Of a stretch of 32,650 nt of DNA, positions 8,442 to 17,763 are shown piece by piece. The stretch's first letter is position 1, and each line of letters begins with the position of its first letter. A model generated the notes under the pieces. It did no database searches. It was not told where the DNA came from and saw only the letters and a program-made list of their open reading frames with translations. Both the position numbers and the translations under genes were made by a program. The stretch is from Bacteroidaceae bacterium (GTDB taxonomy: Bacteria; Bacteroidota; Bacteroidia; Bacteroidales; Bacteroidaceae): positions 1 through 32,650 of the forward strand of contig BLLV01000243.1 of NCBI GenBank assembly GCA_011959205.1, in the 5' to 3' direction.

Positions 8442-9698
8442 ATGAAAAAGATTCTATTTATATTTTTAGTAGCCTGCTTTTTCTTCTCTTGTGAGAAAGA
8501 AACAATTGTGATCCCTCAGCGGCATGCCGGAAGAACGATTCTGGCTTTTTTCTGGGCGAATAACAATTTGAGTGATAATCTGCGTAGGAATATTATGACC
8601 ATGATGAATGGTTTGACGGAAGTAACGGACTCTGCCACGCTGCTGGTATATTGGGATGGTTACGAGAACAGCACGGAACCCAATTGGAAGACGCCTACCA
8701 TCCTGCGCTATACTGCTAATGGACGAGGAGGCATCAATGGCTATTCTAAGAATGAAATAGAAGATATGTTCTCTAATTCCAGTAGGGCTGATATTGTGGG
8801 AATCGGTGTGGTTGAGAAGAGTTATCCTTCCCAGATCTCGACGAAAAAGCAGGTGATGCAGACTGTCATTTCCGACATGATGGAATGTTACCCGTCAGAA
8901 AGTTATGGCATCATATTCGGTTCTCACGGTTCCGGATGGTTGCCTACCATTACGGGAACCCGTTCTATCGGAGTGGACGGAGTGAATGCAAATACGGCTG
9001 TGATACCCGAACTGGCTGAGGTCTTGCGTACGGTAAATCCTCAAAAGTTTGATTTTGTCTTATTTGATGCGTGTATGATGGGGTGTGCCGAGGTGTATTA
9101 TGAGCTGAAAGATGCCACCCGCTATTGCATCGCTTCTGTGCTGGATGTTCCTGCATTAGGTTTTCCTTATGAGAGGCTCATGTCTCATCTTTATGCGGAT
9201 AATTTCAAAGACCATTTAGTTTCTATTTGCAAAAACTATATTGACTACTATAATTACAATGGATGGGGTACTGTTTCGGCTGTGGATTGCAATCAGATGG
9301 AGGGCTTGGCGCAAGATGTCAGAAAGGTGATTCTGTCTAATCAGGAGAATCTGAAGAGTGTAGATGCGGCTGAACTGCAACAGTATGGCAAAGCTGGTAA
9401 CAACTTCAAAGGATATGCATACGATATGGTGCAATTTGTCGAAAACTTGACCGGAGGGACAGTTCCCGAGGAGTTTGTGCAGCAATTTAATAAAGCGGTC
9501 ATTTATACAGGATACACCCCTAATCCCACTTCGTCCCTATATAGGATAGATGGTAATAACTACTGTGGCATGGGGATGTATATCCCTAATTCATCCACCA
9601 CTTCCAAATATTTGCTTTGGAACAACTATTTCAGGTCTTCCATAGCGTGGTATCATGCATCCGGATGGGCTGAAACGGAATCTATTTGGGGGAATTGA
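8442..9698 (+). CDS. Clostripain-family (C11) cysteine peptidase lipoprotein
   Basis: The product (418 aa) is a peptidase of family C11 (caspase-like fold). The N-terminus is a lipoprotein signal ending FFFSC (Cys about 17), so it is probably anchored at the envelope. The catalytic dyad is visible: His162 in FGSHGSGW and Cys211 in FDACMMG. Family members cleave after Arg or Lys, often after self-processing; whether this one does cannot be read. The C-terminal part (about 300-418) is less conserved. The last 17 bases overlap the 3' end of a lipoprotein gene on the opposite strand, so the two are convergent. Confidence 0.92.
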   Translation: MKKILFIFLVACFFFSCEKETIVIPQRHAGRTILAFFWANNNLSDNLRRNIMTMMNGLTEVTDSATLLVYWDGYENSTEPNWKTPTILRYTANGRGGINGYSKNEIEDMFSNSSRADIVGIGVVEKSYPSQISTKKQVMQTVISDMMECYPSESYGIIFGSHGSGWLPTITGTRSIGVDGVNANTAVIPELAEVLRTVNPQKFDFVLFDACMMGCAEVYYELKDATRYCIASVLDVPALGFPYERLMSHLYADNFKDHLVSICKNYIDYYNYNGWGTVSAVDCNQMEGLAQDVRKVILSNQENLKSVDAAELQQYGKAGNNFKGYAYDMVQFVENLTGGTVPEEFVQQFNKAVIYTGYTPNPTSSLYRIDGNNYCGMGMYIPNSSTTSKYLLWNNYFRSSIAWYHASGWAETESIWGN

Positions 9699-10080
9699 AG
9701 GAGAATTCGGCCAGTTGTTCTTTGCTTGATCCCGAATAATAGATATAGTGGATGGAGGTGCTGAATTTTCGGTACGCCTCCATCTCCACTGAATTGTCTA
9801 CTGCCTCCTGTAGGGCTTGTTTAAAGGTGGCATAATGGGTGTTCATATAAGTGGCATTGTCCAGTTCTCCCGTAACACTGTAGAAATAGCTCACGGCATT
9901 ATTGTTCTCGTCATAACGGGTGCTGTCCAGTGTGACCGTTTCGTTCATGCGGGTGGGGCAGGATTGGTTGGTCTTCTCGGCCAATTGCTTGAATTTGCGG
10001 ATTTGTGAGCGGTGGCTATTCTCACAACCTGCCAGGGCAAAGATGCTCAAGGCTGCTATTAGAATCATTCCTTTTTTCAT
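9682..10080 (-). CDS. Small lipoprotein of unknown function
   Basis: The product is 132 aa with a clean lipobox, ALAGC (Cys19). The rest is soluble, with an alpha-helical first part (SQIRKFKQLAEKTNQSCPTRM), then a segment with YFYSVTGEL and a final SKEQLAEFSFNSP, a layout similar to small periplasmic beta-sheet proteins. No named family is recognised. Its stop lies inside the end of the clostripain-like gene (17-base convergent overlap), and its start is 102 bases from the divergent mntH-like gene. Confidence 0.8.
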   Translation of the reverse strand: MKKGMILIAALSIFALAGCENSHRSQIRKFKQLAEKTNQSCPTRMNETVTLDSTRYDENNNAVSYFYSVTGELDNATYMNTHYATFKQALQEAVDNSVEMEAYRKFSTSIHYIYYSGSSKEQLAEFSFNSPK

Positions 10081-10113
10081 TATAAATCGGTATTTTGAAG
10101 CGAAAATAAACTA

Positions 10114-10121
10114 TAAATTTG
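10114..10121 (+). promoter_or_regulatory. -7 box for the Nramp transporter gene
   Basis: TAAATTTG lies 61 bases before the transporter ATG, with a TTTG at 10094-10097 (16-base gap, slightly short of the usual spacing). Confidence 0.5.
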
Positions 10122-10182
10122 AACAAAGCAAACGGATTTTTGTTTTTATAGGTAGATTTTTGCAAACAAAAAAAAGTAAAAC

Positions 10183-11436
10183 ATGCCTCGCGTTATAGAT
10201 GAATTAAAGCGTACGGACCACAAACGTTATCTGGGTGGTCTTGATTTCTTTAAATATATTGGTCCCGGATTGCTGGTTACAGTAGGTTTTATTGATCCGG
10301 GAAACTGGGCTTCGAATTTTGCGGCCGGTTCCGAATTTGGTTACGCATTGTTGTGGGTGGTAACCCTGTCCACCATTATGTTGATTGTGTTGCAACATAA
10401 TGTGGCCCACTTGGGCATTGTGACGGGATTGTGCTTGAGTGAAGCAGCTACACAGTATTGCCCCAAGTGGATATCCCGTCCTGTTTTGGGTAGTGCGGTA
10501 CTGGCTTCCATATCCACTTCGCTGGCGGAGATACTGGGGGGAGCCATTGCCTTACAGATGCTGTTGGGAATTCCCATTACTTGGGGAGCTGTTCTCACCA
10601 CGATGTTTGTCGTCATTATGCTTTTCTCCAATTCATATAAAAAGATAGAAAGAGCCATCATTGCTTTTGTATCCGTAATCGGCCTTTCGTTTCTGTATGA
10701 ATTGTTTTTGGTAGATATTGACTGGCCTGTGGCAGTTCGTTCTTGGGTAGTGCCCGACATACCTCAAGGCAGTATGCTGATTGTCATGAGCGTGCTGGGG
10801 GCAGTGGTTATGCCGCATAATCTTTTCCTGCATTCAGAGGTGATACAGAGTCACGAGTACAACAAGCAGGACGAGAGCTCCATCCGCAGAGTATTGAAAT
10901 ATGAGTTCTATGATACTTTATTCTCCATGATTGTGGGGTGGGCTATCAACAGTGCCATGATCTTGCTGGCGGCCGCTACTTTCTTTCGTACCCGGACTTC
11001 GGTGGAGGAGTTGCAGCAGGCGAAGTCGTTGCTGGACCCGTTGCTGGGCAACCATGCCGGAATCATCTTTGCTCTGGCATTACTAATGGCGGGGATCTCC
11101 TCCACCATCACCAGTGGCATGGCGGCAGGTTCTATCTTTGCCGGCATTTTCGGTGAGTCCTATCATATCAAGGATATCCACTCTAAGGCAGGTGTGGGGA
11201 TTTCTTTGGGGATAGCATTGCTTCTGATCTTCTTTATTGAGAATCCCTTTTACGGCCTTATCATCTCTCAGATGATTCTGAGTATCCAGCTGCCTTTCAC
11301 GGTGTTTCTGCAAGTAGGATTGACCTCTTCCAAACGGGTGATGGGCAAATATGCCAACTCCCGGTGGAGTTCATTCGTGCTTTATACCATTGCGGTGATT
11401 GTCTCCGCATTGAATATCATGCTGTTGCTCAGTTGA
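10183..11436 (+). CDS. Nramp-family divalent metal transporter
   Basis: The product (417 aa, about 11 membrane helices) is a proton-coupled importer of Mn2+ or Fe2+ in the inner membrane (MntH-like). The two signature metal-binding motifs are present: DPGN at 38-41 in the first helix, and MPHN at 210-213 within VVMPHNLFLHSE in the sixth. It ends 16 bases from the end of the antiporter gene on the opposite strand. The promoter region shows no obvious metal-regulator operator that I can name. Confidence 0.94.
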   Translation: MPRVIDELKRTDHKRYLGGLDFFKYIGPGLLVTVGFIDPGNWASNFAAGSEFGYALLWVVTLSTIMLIVLQHNVAHLGIVTGLCLSEAATQYCPKWISRPVLGSAVLASISTSLAEILGGAIALQMLLGIPITWGAVLTTMFVVIMLFSNSYKKIERAIIAFVSVIGLSFLYELFLVDIDWPVAVRSWVVPDIPQGSMLIVMSVLGAVVMPHNLFLHSEVIQSHEYNKQDESSIRRVLKYEFYDTLFSMIVGWAINSAMILLAAATFFRTRTSVEELQQAKSLLDPLLGNHAGIIFALALLMAGISSTITSGMAAGSIFAGIFGESYHIKDIHSKAGVGISLGIALLLIFFIENPFYGLIISQMILSIQLPFTVFLQVGLTSSKRVMGKYANSRWSSFVLYTIAVIVSALNIMLLLS

Positions 11437-11452
11437 GTAATCGACCAATAGC

Positions 11453-12901
11453 TTATTTCGTTTTGCTTTCCGAGATAATCAGCAGTTTGTCACCGACATG
11501 CAGTTGCAGAGAGCCATTGGGGATCATGAATTCGTTTTCCCTTTTTACCAGCATCACCAACATACCTTTAGGCAGGTTCATATCCATCAGCCTGTTTCCA
11601 TTTGCCAGCATTTCCTCCGTCAATACGATATCGCGGAGGTCTGTATTGATTTCCTCAGGTATCTCCACTCCGAAATCATTTCCTGTTTTTTCCAGTGGTG
11701 TATCTAGGTGGAGTAATTTGGCCATCCGGGAAATGCTTGTTCCCTGAACCACTAAAGACAATATGGTAATGAAGAATACGATATTGAAAATCTGAGTAGA
11801 TCCCGGCACATCAGCCACTACCGGATACGTGGCGAATATGATAGGTACTGCTCCGCGCAATCCCACCCAGGAAATAAACAGCCGTGAACTGATGTTCATC
11901 TTTTTAAAAGGAAGAAGGCAGAGTAGGACACTGAGCGGGCGGGCGAGGACAATCATGAAGATGCCGATCAAGGTTGCCGGTATGGCGATGGACAACATTT
12001 CATGGGGATTCACCAGCAATCCCAGGCTTAGGAACATAATAATCTGGAAGAGCCAGGTCATGCCGCTCATAAAAGTAGCGATCTCTTTACGGTTTACAAT
12101 GCGTGCGTTACCCACCATCATTCCTGCTATATAGACAGCCAGATAGCCGTTTCCTTTACACAGATCGGTCATGGTGAATGTGAAGAAAATAAAGCTCAGC
12201 AGCAAGATAGGATAGAGCGACTGGTTCTTCAAGTCGATCTTGTTGATAATTACTACCGCCAATTTCCCCAGCAGGAACCCTGATGCACCACCCACCACAA
12301 ACTGAATCAGGAACGAAGTCAGAATATCACCCGCCCCCATGCCTGCCGATGTGATGAATTGTATCAGGACGATAGTAAGCATATACGCCATAGGGTCATT
12401 ACTTCCGCTTTCCAGTTCCAGCATCGGGCGGAGGTTGTGTTTCAGGTTCATGCTTTGCGAGCGCAGGATATTGAATACGGAAGCAGAGTCCGTAGACGAC
12501 ATGGTAGCCGCCAGTAGCATGGCCGTCATCAGGGACATGGTGATGCTGACGTTCGAGAACCCGGAAATCCAATAAATAAAGAATCCGGTGAAAATAGTGG
12601 TAAGCAATACACCGAAGGTGGAAAGCAGTATGCCTTGTGGCAATACAGGCTTGATGTCCGAGTATTTGGTATCCATTCCCCCCGAGAACAGAATGATGCT
12701 GAGGGCCATCATGCCGATAAACTGTGCCTCGCCCGCATCGTGGAACTGGAGTCCCAGACCGTCGCTGCCGAACAGCATACCGACCAATAGAAAGACAAGC
12801 AAAGTAGGAATCCCGAACCGGTAGCCGGTCTTGCTCACTACAATACTGACGAACAATAGGATGGAACCTATCAAGAGAATGTTTTCTGCATTAAATATCA
12901 T
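11453..12901 (-). CDS. K+/H+ antiporter of the CPA1/NhaP2 type
   Basis: The product (482 aa) exchanges cations, most likely K+, for protons across the inner membrane. About 12 hydrophobic helices occupy residues 1-385, with the CPA family core at ATMSSTDSASVFNIL and ELESGSNDPMAYML (about 131-175). A cytoplasmic TrkA-C-like domain follows at about 400-482 (GMLVMLVKRENEFMIPNGS, HVGDKLLIIS), typical of NhaP2/CvrA. Na+ in place of K+ cannot be excluded. The gene is divergent from the HAD phosphatase and convergent with the Nramp gene. Confidence 0.92.
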   Translation of the reverse strand: MIFNAENILLIGSILLFVSIVVSKTGYRFGIPTLLVFLLVGMLFGSDGLGLQFHDAGEAQFIGMMALSIILFSGGMDTKYSDIKPVLPQGILLSTFGVLLTTIFTGFFIYWISGFSNVSITMSLMTAMLLAATMSSTDSASVFNILRSQSMNLKHNLRPMLELESGSNDPMAYMLTIVLIQFITSAGMGAGDILTSFLIQFVVGGASGFLLGKLAVVIINKIDLKNQSLYPILLLSFIFFTFTMTDLCKGNGYLAVYIAGMMVGNARIVNRKEIATFMSGMTWLFQIIMFLSLGLLVNPHEMLSIAIPATLIGIFMIVLARPLSVLLCLLPFKKMNISSRLFISWVGLRGAVPIIFATYPVVADVPGSTQIFNIVFFITILSLVVQGTSISRMAKLLHLDTPLEKTGNDFGVEIPEEINTDLRDIVLTEEMLANGNRLMDMNLPKGMLVMLVKRENEFMIPNGSLQLHVGDKLLIISESKTK

Positions 12902-12932
12902 ATACTCGCGTTTTTATTATTTTTAAGTTTTG

Positions 12933-12940
12933 CAAAGGTA
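12933..12940 (-). promoter_or_regulatory. -7 box for the antiporter gene
   Basis: On the minus strand this reads TACCTTTG, an exact TAnnTTTG match 31 bases before the antiporter ATG. A weaker GACCTTTG on the plus strand (12961-12968) sits 26 bases before the HAD gene and may serve it. Confidence 0.6.
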
Positions 12941-12994
12941 GGAATATGGAGGATTATTCAGACCTTTGCGGCGTTAAATCAAACTAAAAGTAAT

Positions 12995-13645
12995 ATGAAT
13001 TCAACAAAAAGCATGGTGGCTTTGTTCGATTTTGACGGAGTGGTCATGGATACTGAAACTCAGTATAGTATATTCTGGAATGAACAAGGAAGGAAGTACC
13101 ATCCGGAACTTCCCGAATTCGGCCGGTTGATAAAAGGGCAGACCTTGGCACAGATTTATGCCAACCATTTTGCCGGAATGGAAGATGTGCAGCGTGAAAT
13201 TACAGAAAATTTGAACAATTTTGAAAAAAATATGTTATATCATTATATCCCGGGTGTAGAGGCCTTCCTGAAAGAATTGAGGGAAAACGGGGTAAAGATA
13301 GCCATAGTCACAAGTTCGAATGAGATGAAGATGAATAATGTATATAAAGCACATCCGGAATTGAAGCAGAGTGTGGACCGTATCCTCACTGCCGAAATGT
13401 TTACCCATTCCAAACCCGATCCCGAATGCTTTCTGCTAGGCGCGGCAGTTTTTGACACCGTGCCCGGCAACTGTGTGGTTTTTGAGGACTCGTTTCATGG
13501 GCTTGAGGCGGGAAACCGTGCCGGAATGACCGTAATAGGACTGGCTACCACCAACTCTGAAGAGCAAATATGCGATAAGGCAAAGGCTGTCATTCAGGAC
13601 TTTAAAGGATTCAGCTTCGAAAAAATGAAGAATATAATGAGGTAA
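12995..13645 (+). CDS. HAD-superfamily phosphatase, beta-phosphoglucomutase-like
   Basis: The product (216 aa) is a cytoplasmic phosphatase or phosphomutase of HAD subfamily IA. Motif I is FDFDGVVMDTE with nucleophile Asp12 and Asp14; motif II is VTSSNEM (about 106); motif III is SKPDPE (about 133); motif IV is VVFEDSFHG (about 159). A four-helix cap lies between motifs I and II. Substrate is unknown; relatives act on sugar phosphates. The gene is followed 53 bases later by panB, which has its own -7 box. Confidence 0.92.
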   Translation: MNSTKSMVALFDFDGVVMDTETQYSIFWNEQGRKYHPELPEFGRLIKGQTLAQIYANHFAGMEDVQREITENLNNFEKNMLYHYIPGVEAFLKELRENGVKIAIVTSSNEMKMNNVYKAHPELKQSVDRILTAEMFTHSKPDPECFLLGAAVFDTVPGNCVVFEDSFHGLEAGNRAGMTVIGLATTNSEEQICDKAKAVIQDFKGFSFEKMKNIMR

Positions 13646-13661
13646 TGTCAATTAAAACATC

Positions 13662-13669
13662 TACCTTTG
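13662..13669 (+). promoter_or_regulatory. -7 box for panB
   Basis: TACCTTTG is an exact TAnnTTTG match 29 bases before the panB ATG. Confidence 0.6.
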
Positions 13670-13698
13670 CAGCCGTTTTTTTATAAATTAAAGTAAAT

Positions 13699-14520
13699 AT
13701 GGCAGGATATATTTCAGGCGATACACGCAAAGTAACGACCCACCGGTTGGTGGAAATGAAACAGAGAGGCGAGAAAATTTCTATGCTTACCTCGTATGAT
13801 TATACGACAGCGCAGATTGTGGACGGTGCAGGCATTGATGTCATTTTGGTAGGCGACTCTGCTTCGAATGTCATGGCAGGAAATGTGACCACACTTCCCA
13901 TTACCCTTGACCAGATGATTTATCATGGAAAGTCCGTGGTTCGTGGGGTGAAACGCGCGCTCGTGGTGGTGGATCTGCCTTTCGGTACTTACCAGACTTC
14001 CGAGTACGAAGCGGTGACTAATGCAATCAAGGTAATGAAGATTACGCATGCTGATGCATTGAAGCTGGAAGGTGGCGTGGAAATCATTGATGCGGTAAAG
14101 AAAATCATTGCTGCCGGCATTCCCATCATGGGACACTTGGGACTGATGCCGCAGTCTATCAATAAATATGGAACCTATACTGTACGCGCCAAGGACGAGG
14201 AAGAGGCCGAGAAACTGTTGAGTGACGCACACCTGCTGGAAGAGGCGGGATGTTTTGCGCTGGTGCTCGAGAAAATCCCCGCGTCACTGGCAGAGCGTGT
14301 GGCCAGGGAGTTGACCATTCCCGTTATTGGCATCGGAGCCGGCGGCGCGGTGGACGGACAGGTGCTGGTCGTATCGGACATGCTGGGCATGACCAATGGG
14401 TTCAGCCCCCGTTTCCTCCGGCGTTATGCCGATTTGCATACGGTCATGACAGGAGCCATACAGCAGTATGTGGACGATGTGAAAAAAGGCGATTTCCCTA
14501 ACAAAGACGAACAATATTAA
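13699..14520 (+). CDS. panB: 3-methyl-2-oxobutanoate hydroxymethyltransferase
   Basis: The product (273 aa) transfers a hydroxymethyl group from methylenetetrahydrofolate to alpha-ketoisovalerate, forming ketopantoate, the first committed step of pantothenate and CoA synthesis. Family motifs are clear: [11 protein letters not shown] (about 29-39), [12 protein letters not shown] with metal ligand Asp53, [10 protein letters not shown] (about 91), [10 protein letters not shown] (about 143), and [16 protein letters not shown] (about 210). Length is standard (E. coli PanB is 264). The MFS transporter starts 15 bases later, so they are probably co-transcribed. Confidence 0.97.
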   Translation: MAGYISGDTRKVTTHRLVEMKQRGEKISMLTSYDYTTAQIVDGAGIDVILVGDSASNVMAGNVTTLPITLDQMIYHGKSVVRGVKRALVVVDLPFGTYQTSEYEAVTNAIKVMKITHADALKLEGGVEIIDAVKKIIAAGIPIMGHLGLMPQSINKYGTYTVRAKDEEEAEKLLSDAHLLEEAGCFALVLEKIPASLAERVARELTIPVIGIGAGGAVDGQVLVVSDMLGMTNGFSPRFLRRYADLHTVMTGAIQQYVDDVKKGDFPNKDEQY

Positions 14521-14535
14521 AAAGTTGCTGCCGAT

Positions 14536-15702
14536 ATGTATAATGACTTCTTCTTTCCGTATGAGAAAGCAAAACTGTGGACTGGGAATATGATTTTGTT
14601 ATCCCTTTCTAATTTTTTGCTTTATGCATCGTTATATACGATGCTTCCCGTACTGCCTTTATGGATAGTGCGGTACTGGTATTGCAGTTATGCGGAAGCA
14701 GGAGCAGCCGTTGCTGTTTTCGGACTGGCCATGTTTCTTCCGGGAGCATTCAACAGCTATCTTATCGATACGTTCAAACGTAAAAGTGTGTGCCTCATAG
14801 CGATGTTCCTGTTTGTGGCATCCGGTTTGCTCTATCCATACGTTGCCACCGTAGGGTGGGTGGCACTGGTCAGAGTGCTTCAAGGAGCACTGTTCGGTAT
14901 CATTACCATGACTACGGGCAGTACGCTGGTGATTGATGTCACCGCTTCCCGTCGTCGCACGGACGCCAATATTGCTTTTGCTTGGGCGGGCCGTATCGGA
15001 ATGGCTGTGGGGCTTGCTTTAGGGGTCTATATTTATCCTTATTGGAATTTTCACCATATCATTTATACCAGTATGGTTTTGGGGGCGTTGGCATGGGCGT
15101 TGGTTTTGGCGGTGAAAGTCCCTTTCCGTGCCCCGCTCAGCACGTCATGGTTTTCACTGGACCATTTTTTGCTGCCGCGCACCTTGTGGCCGGGACTGAA
15201 TATGATGCTGGTGGCCATTGTTTTCGGCATACTGGCAGCACATGTTTATAATGAATTGTTTTTTGTTTCCATCCTGATAGGCTTTATCCTGTCTTTGCTA
15301 CTTTTTCGTTACGTGCTTTCTCATACTTCCGGCCGTTCGGAGGTAGAGTGGGGGCAGGCGGCCATGATAGGGGGATTGTTATTGCTGAATTTTTCCAATA
15401 TGCTGATGGATAGCTATATAGCAGGCCTTCTGCTGGGGGTGGGAATCGGAACCACTGTGTCACGCTTCTTTGTAAAAATGATCAGCCTGCCCAGGCATTG
15501 CGAACGGGGAACGGGAAACAATACCTATCAGCTGATGTGGGAGGCAGGTGTGATGGGCGGCTTCCTGCTTGAGAATATGTGGACCGAAAAGCATCCCAAT
15601 ACCATTTATTGGGTATCTATCGGTATCTGTGTCGTTCTGCTGCTGATGTATGAGTTCTTCACGCATCCGTGGTATTACAGAAAGATGGGGGAAAGGCAGT
15701 AA
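14536..15702 (+). CDS. MFS transporter
   Basis: The product (388 aa, about 11-12 membrane helices) is a major facilitator superfamily permease. The loop after helix 2 has the family pattern near FKRKSV (about 83), and AFAWAGRIGMAVGLALGVYIYP (about 148-170) is a helix 5-like segment. Substrate is unknown. Spacing of 15 bases to panB and 36 to ettA suggests one transcript. A link to pantothenate transport would be only a guess from position. The frame is intact. Confidence 0.88.
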   Translation: MYNDFFFPYEKAKLWTGNMILLSLSNFLLYASLYTMLPVLPLWIVRYWYCSYAEAGAAVAVFGLAMFLPGAFNSYLIDTFKRKSVCLIAMFLFVASGLLYPYVATVGWVALVRVLQGALFGIITMTTGSTLVIDVTASRRRTDANIAFAWAGRIGMAVGLALGVYIYPYWNFHHIIYTSMVLGALAWALVLAVKVPFRAPLSTSWFSLDHFLLPRTLWPGLNMMLVAIVFGILAAHVYNELFFVSILIGFILSLLLFRYVLSHTSGRSEVEWGQAAMIGGLLLLNFSNMLMDSYIAGLLLGVGIGTTVSRFFVKMISLPRHCERGTGNNTYQLMWEAGVMGGFLLENMWTEKHPNTIYWVSIGICVVLLLMYEFFTHPWYYRKMGERQ

Positions 15703-15738
15703 AAAATAGCGATTTTAATAATTTAATATAGAAAGAAT

Positions 15739-17427
15739 ATGGCAGACGATAAAAAGATTATCTTTTCGATGGTGGGCGTAAGCAAGGCCTTCCAAGCGAA
15801 CAAACAGGTATTGAAAAACATCTACCTATCCTTTTTTTACGGTGCTAAGATTGGTATCATCGGTCTGAACGGTTCGGGTAAGTCAACGCTGATGAAAATC
15901 ATTGCCGGACTGGAGAAAAGTTATCAGGGAGAAGTGGTGTTCTCGCCGGGCTACTCTGTGGGTTATCTGGCACAGGAACCGCATCTGGATGATGAAAAGA
16001 CTGTGAAAGAGGTAGTGATGGAAGGGGTGCAGAGCATCGTGGATACACTGGCGGAATACGAAGAAATAAACAATAAATTCGGGCTTCCCGAATACTATGA
16101 GGATCCCGAGAAGATGGATGCGCTTTTTGCCCGTCAGGCAGAGCTGCAGGATATCATTGACGCTACGGACGCATGGAATCTGGACAGCAAACTGGAGCGT
16201 GCCATGGATGCATTGCGCTGTCCGCCCGAAGACCAGCCGGTGAAGAATCTCTCGGGAGGCGAGCGACGCCGTGTGGCATTGTGCCGCCTACTGTTGCAGA
16301 AGCCGGATATCCTGTTGCTGGACGAGCCTACCAACCACTTGGATGCGGAAAGTATCGACTGGCTGGAACAACATTTGCAGCAATATGAAGGGACGGTAAT
16401 TGCCGTGACCCACGACCGTTACTTCCTGGACCACGTAGCCGGATGGATTCTGGAACTGGATCGTGGCGAAGGTATCCCCTGGAAAGGAAACTACTCCAGC
16501 TGGCTGGAACAGAAAACCAAGCGCATGGAGATGGAGGAGAAAGTGGCAAGCAAGCGCCGTAAGACGCTGGAACGCGAGCTGGACTGGGTGCGCATGGCTC
16601 CCAAAGCCCGTCAGGCAAAGGGAAAGGCTCGTCTGAACTCTTACGACAAGTTGCTGAACGAGGATGTGAAGGAGAAGGAAGAGAAGTTGGAAATCTTCAT
16701 CCCGAACGGACCCCGTCTGGGAAACAAGGTGATTGAGGCCAAAGGAGTGGCGAAGGCTTACGGTGACAAGCTGTTGTTCGATAACCTGAATTTCATGTTG
16801 CCCCCTAACGGCATTGTCGGCGTGATCGGTCCTAACGGTGCCGGCAAGACTACTTTGTTCCGCTTGATTATGGGACTGGAAACCGTAGACAAAGGTACTT
16901 TCGAAGTGGGAGAGACCGTGAAACTGGCATACGTGGACCAGCAACATAAAGACATCGACCCCGCCAAGTCCGTTTATCAGGTGATTAGTGGTGGGAACGA
17001 ACTGATCCGTTTGGGAAACAGGGATATCAACGCACGTGCTTACCTCAGCCGTTTCAATTTCTCGGGAGCTGACCAGGAGAAACTTTGCGGAATGCTTTCG
17101 GGGGGTGAGCGAAACCGCCTGCATCTAGCTATGGCGCTGAAGGAAGAAGGAAACGTGTTGTTGCTGGACGAGCCTACCAATGATATTGACGTGAACACGC
17201 TGCGCGCACTGGAAGAAGGTCTGGACGACTTTGCGGGCTGTGCGGTGGTGATCAGCCACGACCGTTGGTTCCTGGACCGTATCTGTACTCATATCTTGGC
17301 TTTCGAAGGAAACAGCGAGGTATTCTTCTTTGAAGGATCGTATTCGGAATACGAAGAGAACAAGATGAAGCGTCTAGGCAATGAGGAACCCAAGCGGGTG
17401 CGCTATCGCAAGCTGATGGAAGACTGA
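15739..17427 (+). CDS. ettA: ABC-F ATPase EttA, translational throttle
   Basis: The product (562 aa) is a soluble ABC-F protein that binds the ribosomal E site and gates elongation according to ATP/ADP ratio. There are two ABC domains with no membrane segments. Domain 1 has Walker A GLNGSGKST (42-50), signature LSGGERRRVALC and Walker B LLLDEPTNHLDAESIDWLE. Domain 2 has Walker A GPNGAGKTT (about 364), LSGGERNRLHLA and LLLDEPTNDIDVNTLRALEE. The linker between domains is Lys/Arg/Glu-rich. The second Walker B sequence with NDIDVNTL, and the length (E. coli EttA 555), point to EttA and not to Uup or a resistance ABC-F. Confidence 0.95.
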   Translation: MADDKKIIFSMVGVSKAFQANKQVLKNIYLSFFYGAKIGIIGLNGSGKSTLMKIIAGLEKSYQGEVVFSPGYSVGYLAQEPHLDDEKTVKEVVMEGVQSIVDTLAEYEEINNKFGLPEYYEDPEKMDALFARQAELQDIIDATDAWNLDSKLERAMDALRCPPEDQPVKNLSGGERRRVALCRLLLQKPDILLLDEPTNHLDAESIDWLEQHLQQYEGTVIAVTHDRYFLDHVAGWILELDRGEGIPWKGNYSSWLEQKTKRMEMEEKVASKRRKTLERELDWVRMAPKARQAKGKARLNSYDKLLNEDVKEKEEKLEIFIPNGPRLGNKVIEAKGVAKAYGDKLLFDNLNFMLPPNGIVGVIGPNGAGKTTLFRLIMGLETVDKGTFEVGETVKLAYVDQQHKDIDPAKSVYQVISGGNELIRLGNRDINARAYLSRFNFSGADQEKLCGMLSGGERNRLHLAMALKEEGNVLLLDEPTNDIDVNTLRALEEGLDDFAGCAVVISHDRWFLDRICTHILAFEGNSEVFFFEGSYSEYEENKMKRLGNEEPKRVRYRKLMED

Positions 17428-17574
17428 TGATGTATTTATGTAATGGAATTCAAATTAAACGGTACGGCGGTGGCCTTGCTACAGATCGATGAAAAACATA
17501 ATGTCCGACCTTTCTAGACGGACGAAAATAGTTTAAGATAGGGGGGCTTCAGTGAGAAAAGCCGTAATATAGAG

Positions 17575-17611
17575 AAATGGATAGTGGTTAGTAAGTAGCC
17601 ACTATCCATTT
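17575..17611 (+). terminator. Strong hairpin terminator upstream of TonB receptor
   Basis: A perfect 13-bp stem (AAATGGATAGTGG, 17575-17587, with CCACTATCCATTT, 17599-17611) and an 11-base loop is followed by a short U-rich tract. It separates the panB-MFS-ettA transcript from the TonB receptor operon. Confidence 0.85.
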
Positions 17612-17700
17612 TCTTAACATATTTGTCATGTTCCGGTCTAAAAATCACCCTTTACGCTTAAATAATCTGATATAAATGCAATTTATATGAATAAAAGTTC

Positions 17701-17708
17701 TACCTTTG
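17701..17708 (+). promoter_or_regulatory. -7 box for the TonB receptor operon
   Basis: TACCTTTG fits TAnnTTTG exactly. It lies 55 bases before the receptor ATG, leaving a moderate 5' leader. Confidence 0.6.
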
Positions 17709-17763
17709 TTTCTCCTATTTGGAATAAAATACTAACTAATTAATTTAAATCAAAGACAAAATT

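Larger units (their letters stand above)
17428..17763. other. Intergenic region with small ORF, terminator and promoter
   Basis: This gap holds a possible 24-codon ORF (17443-17517, beginning MEFKLNG) of doubtful reality, a strong terminator at 17575-17611, and a -7 box at 17701-17708. I see nothing else. Confidence 0.5.

Noticed and set aside
16288..17124. Minus-strand frame opposite ettA
   Set aside because: Antisense to a gene with both ABC domains intact; composition is Leu/His/Gln-rich as in shadows.
17443..17517. 24-codon ORF after ettA
   Set aside because: Too short to support, no coupled gene; kept only as a note in the intergenic entry.
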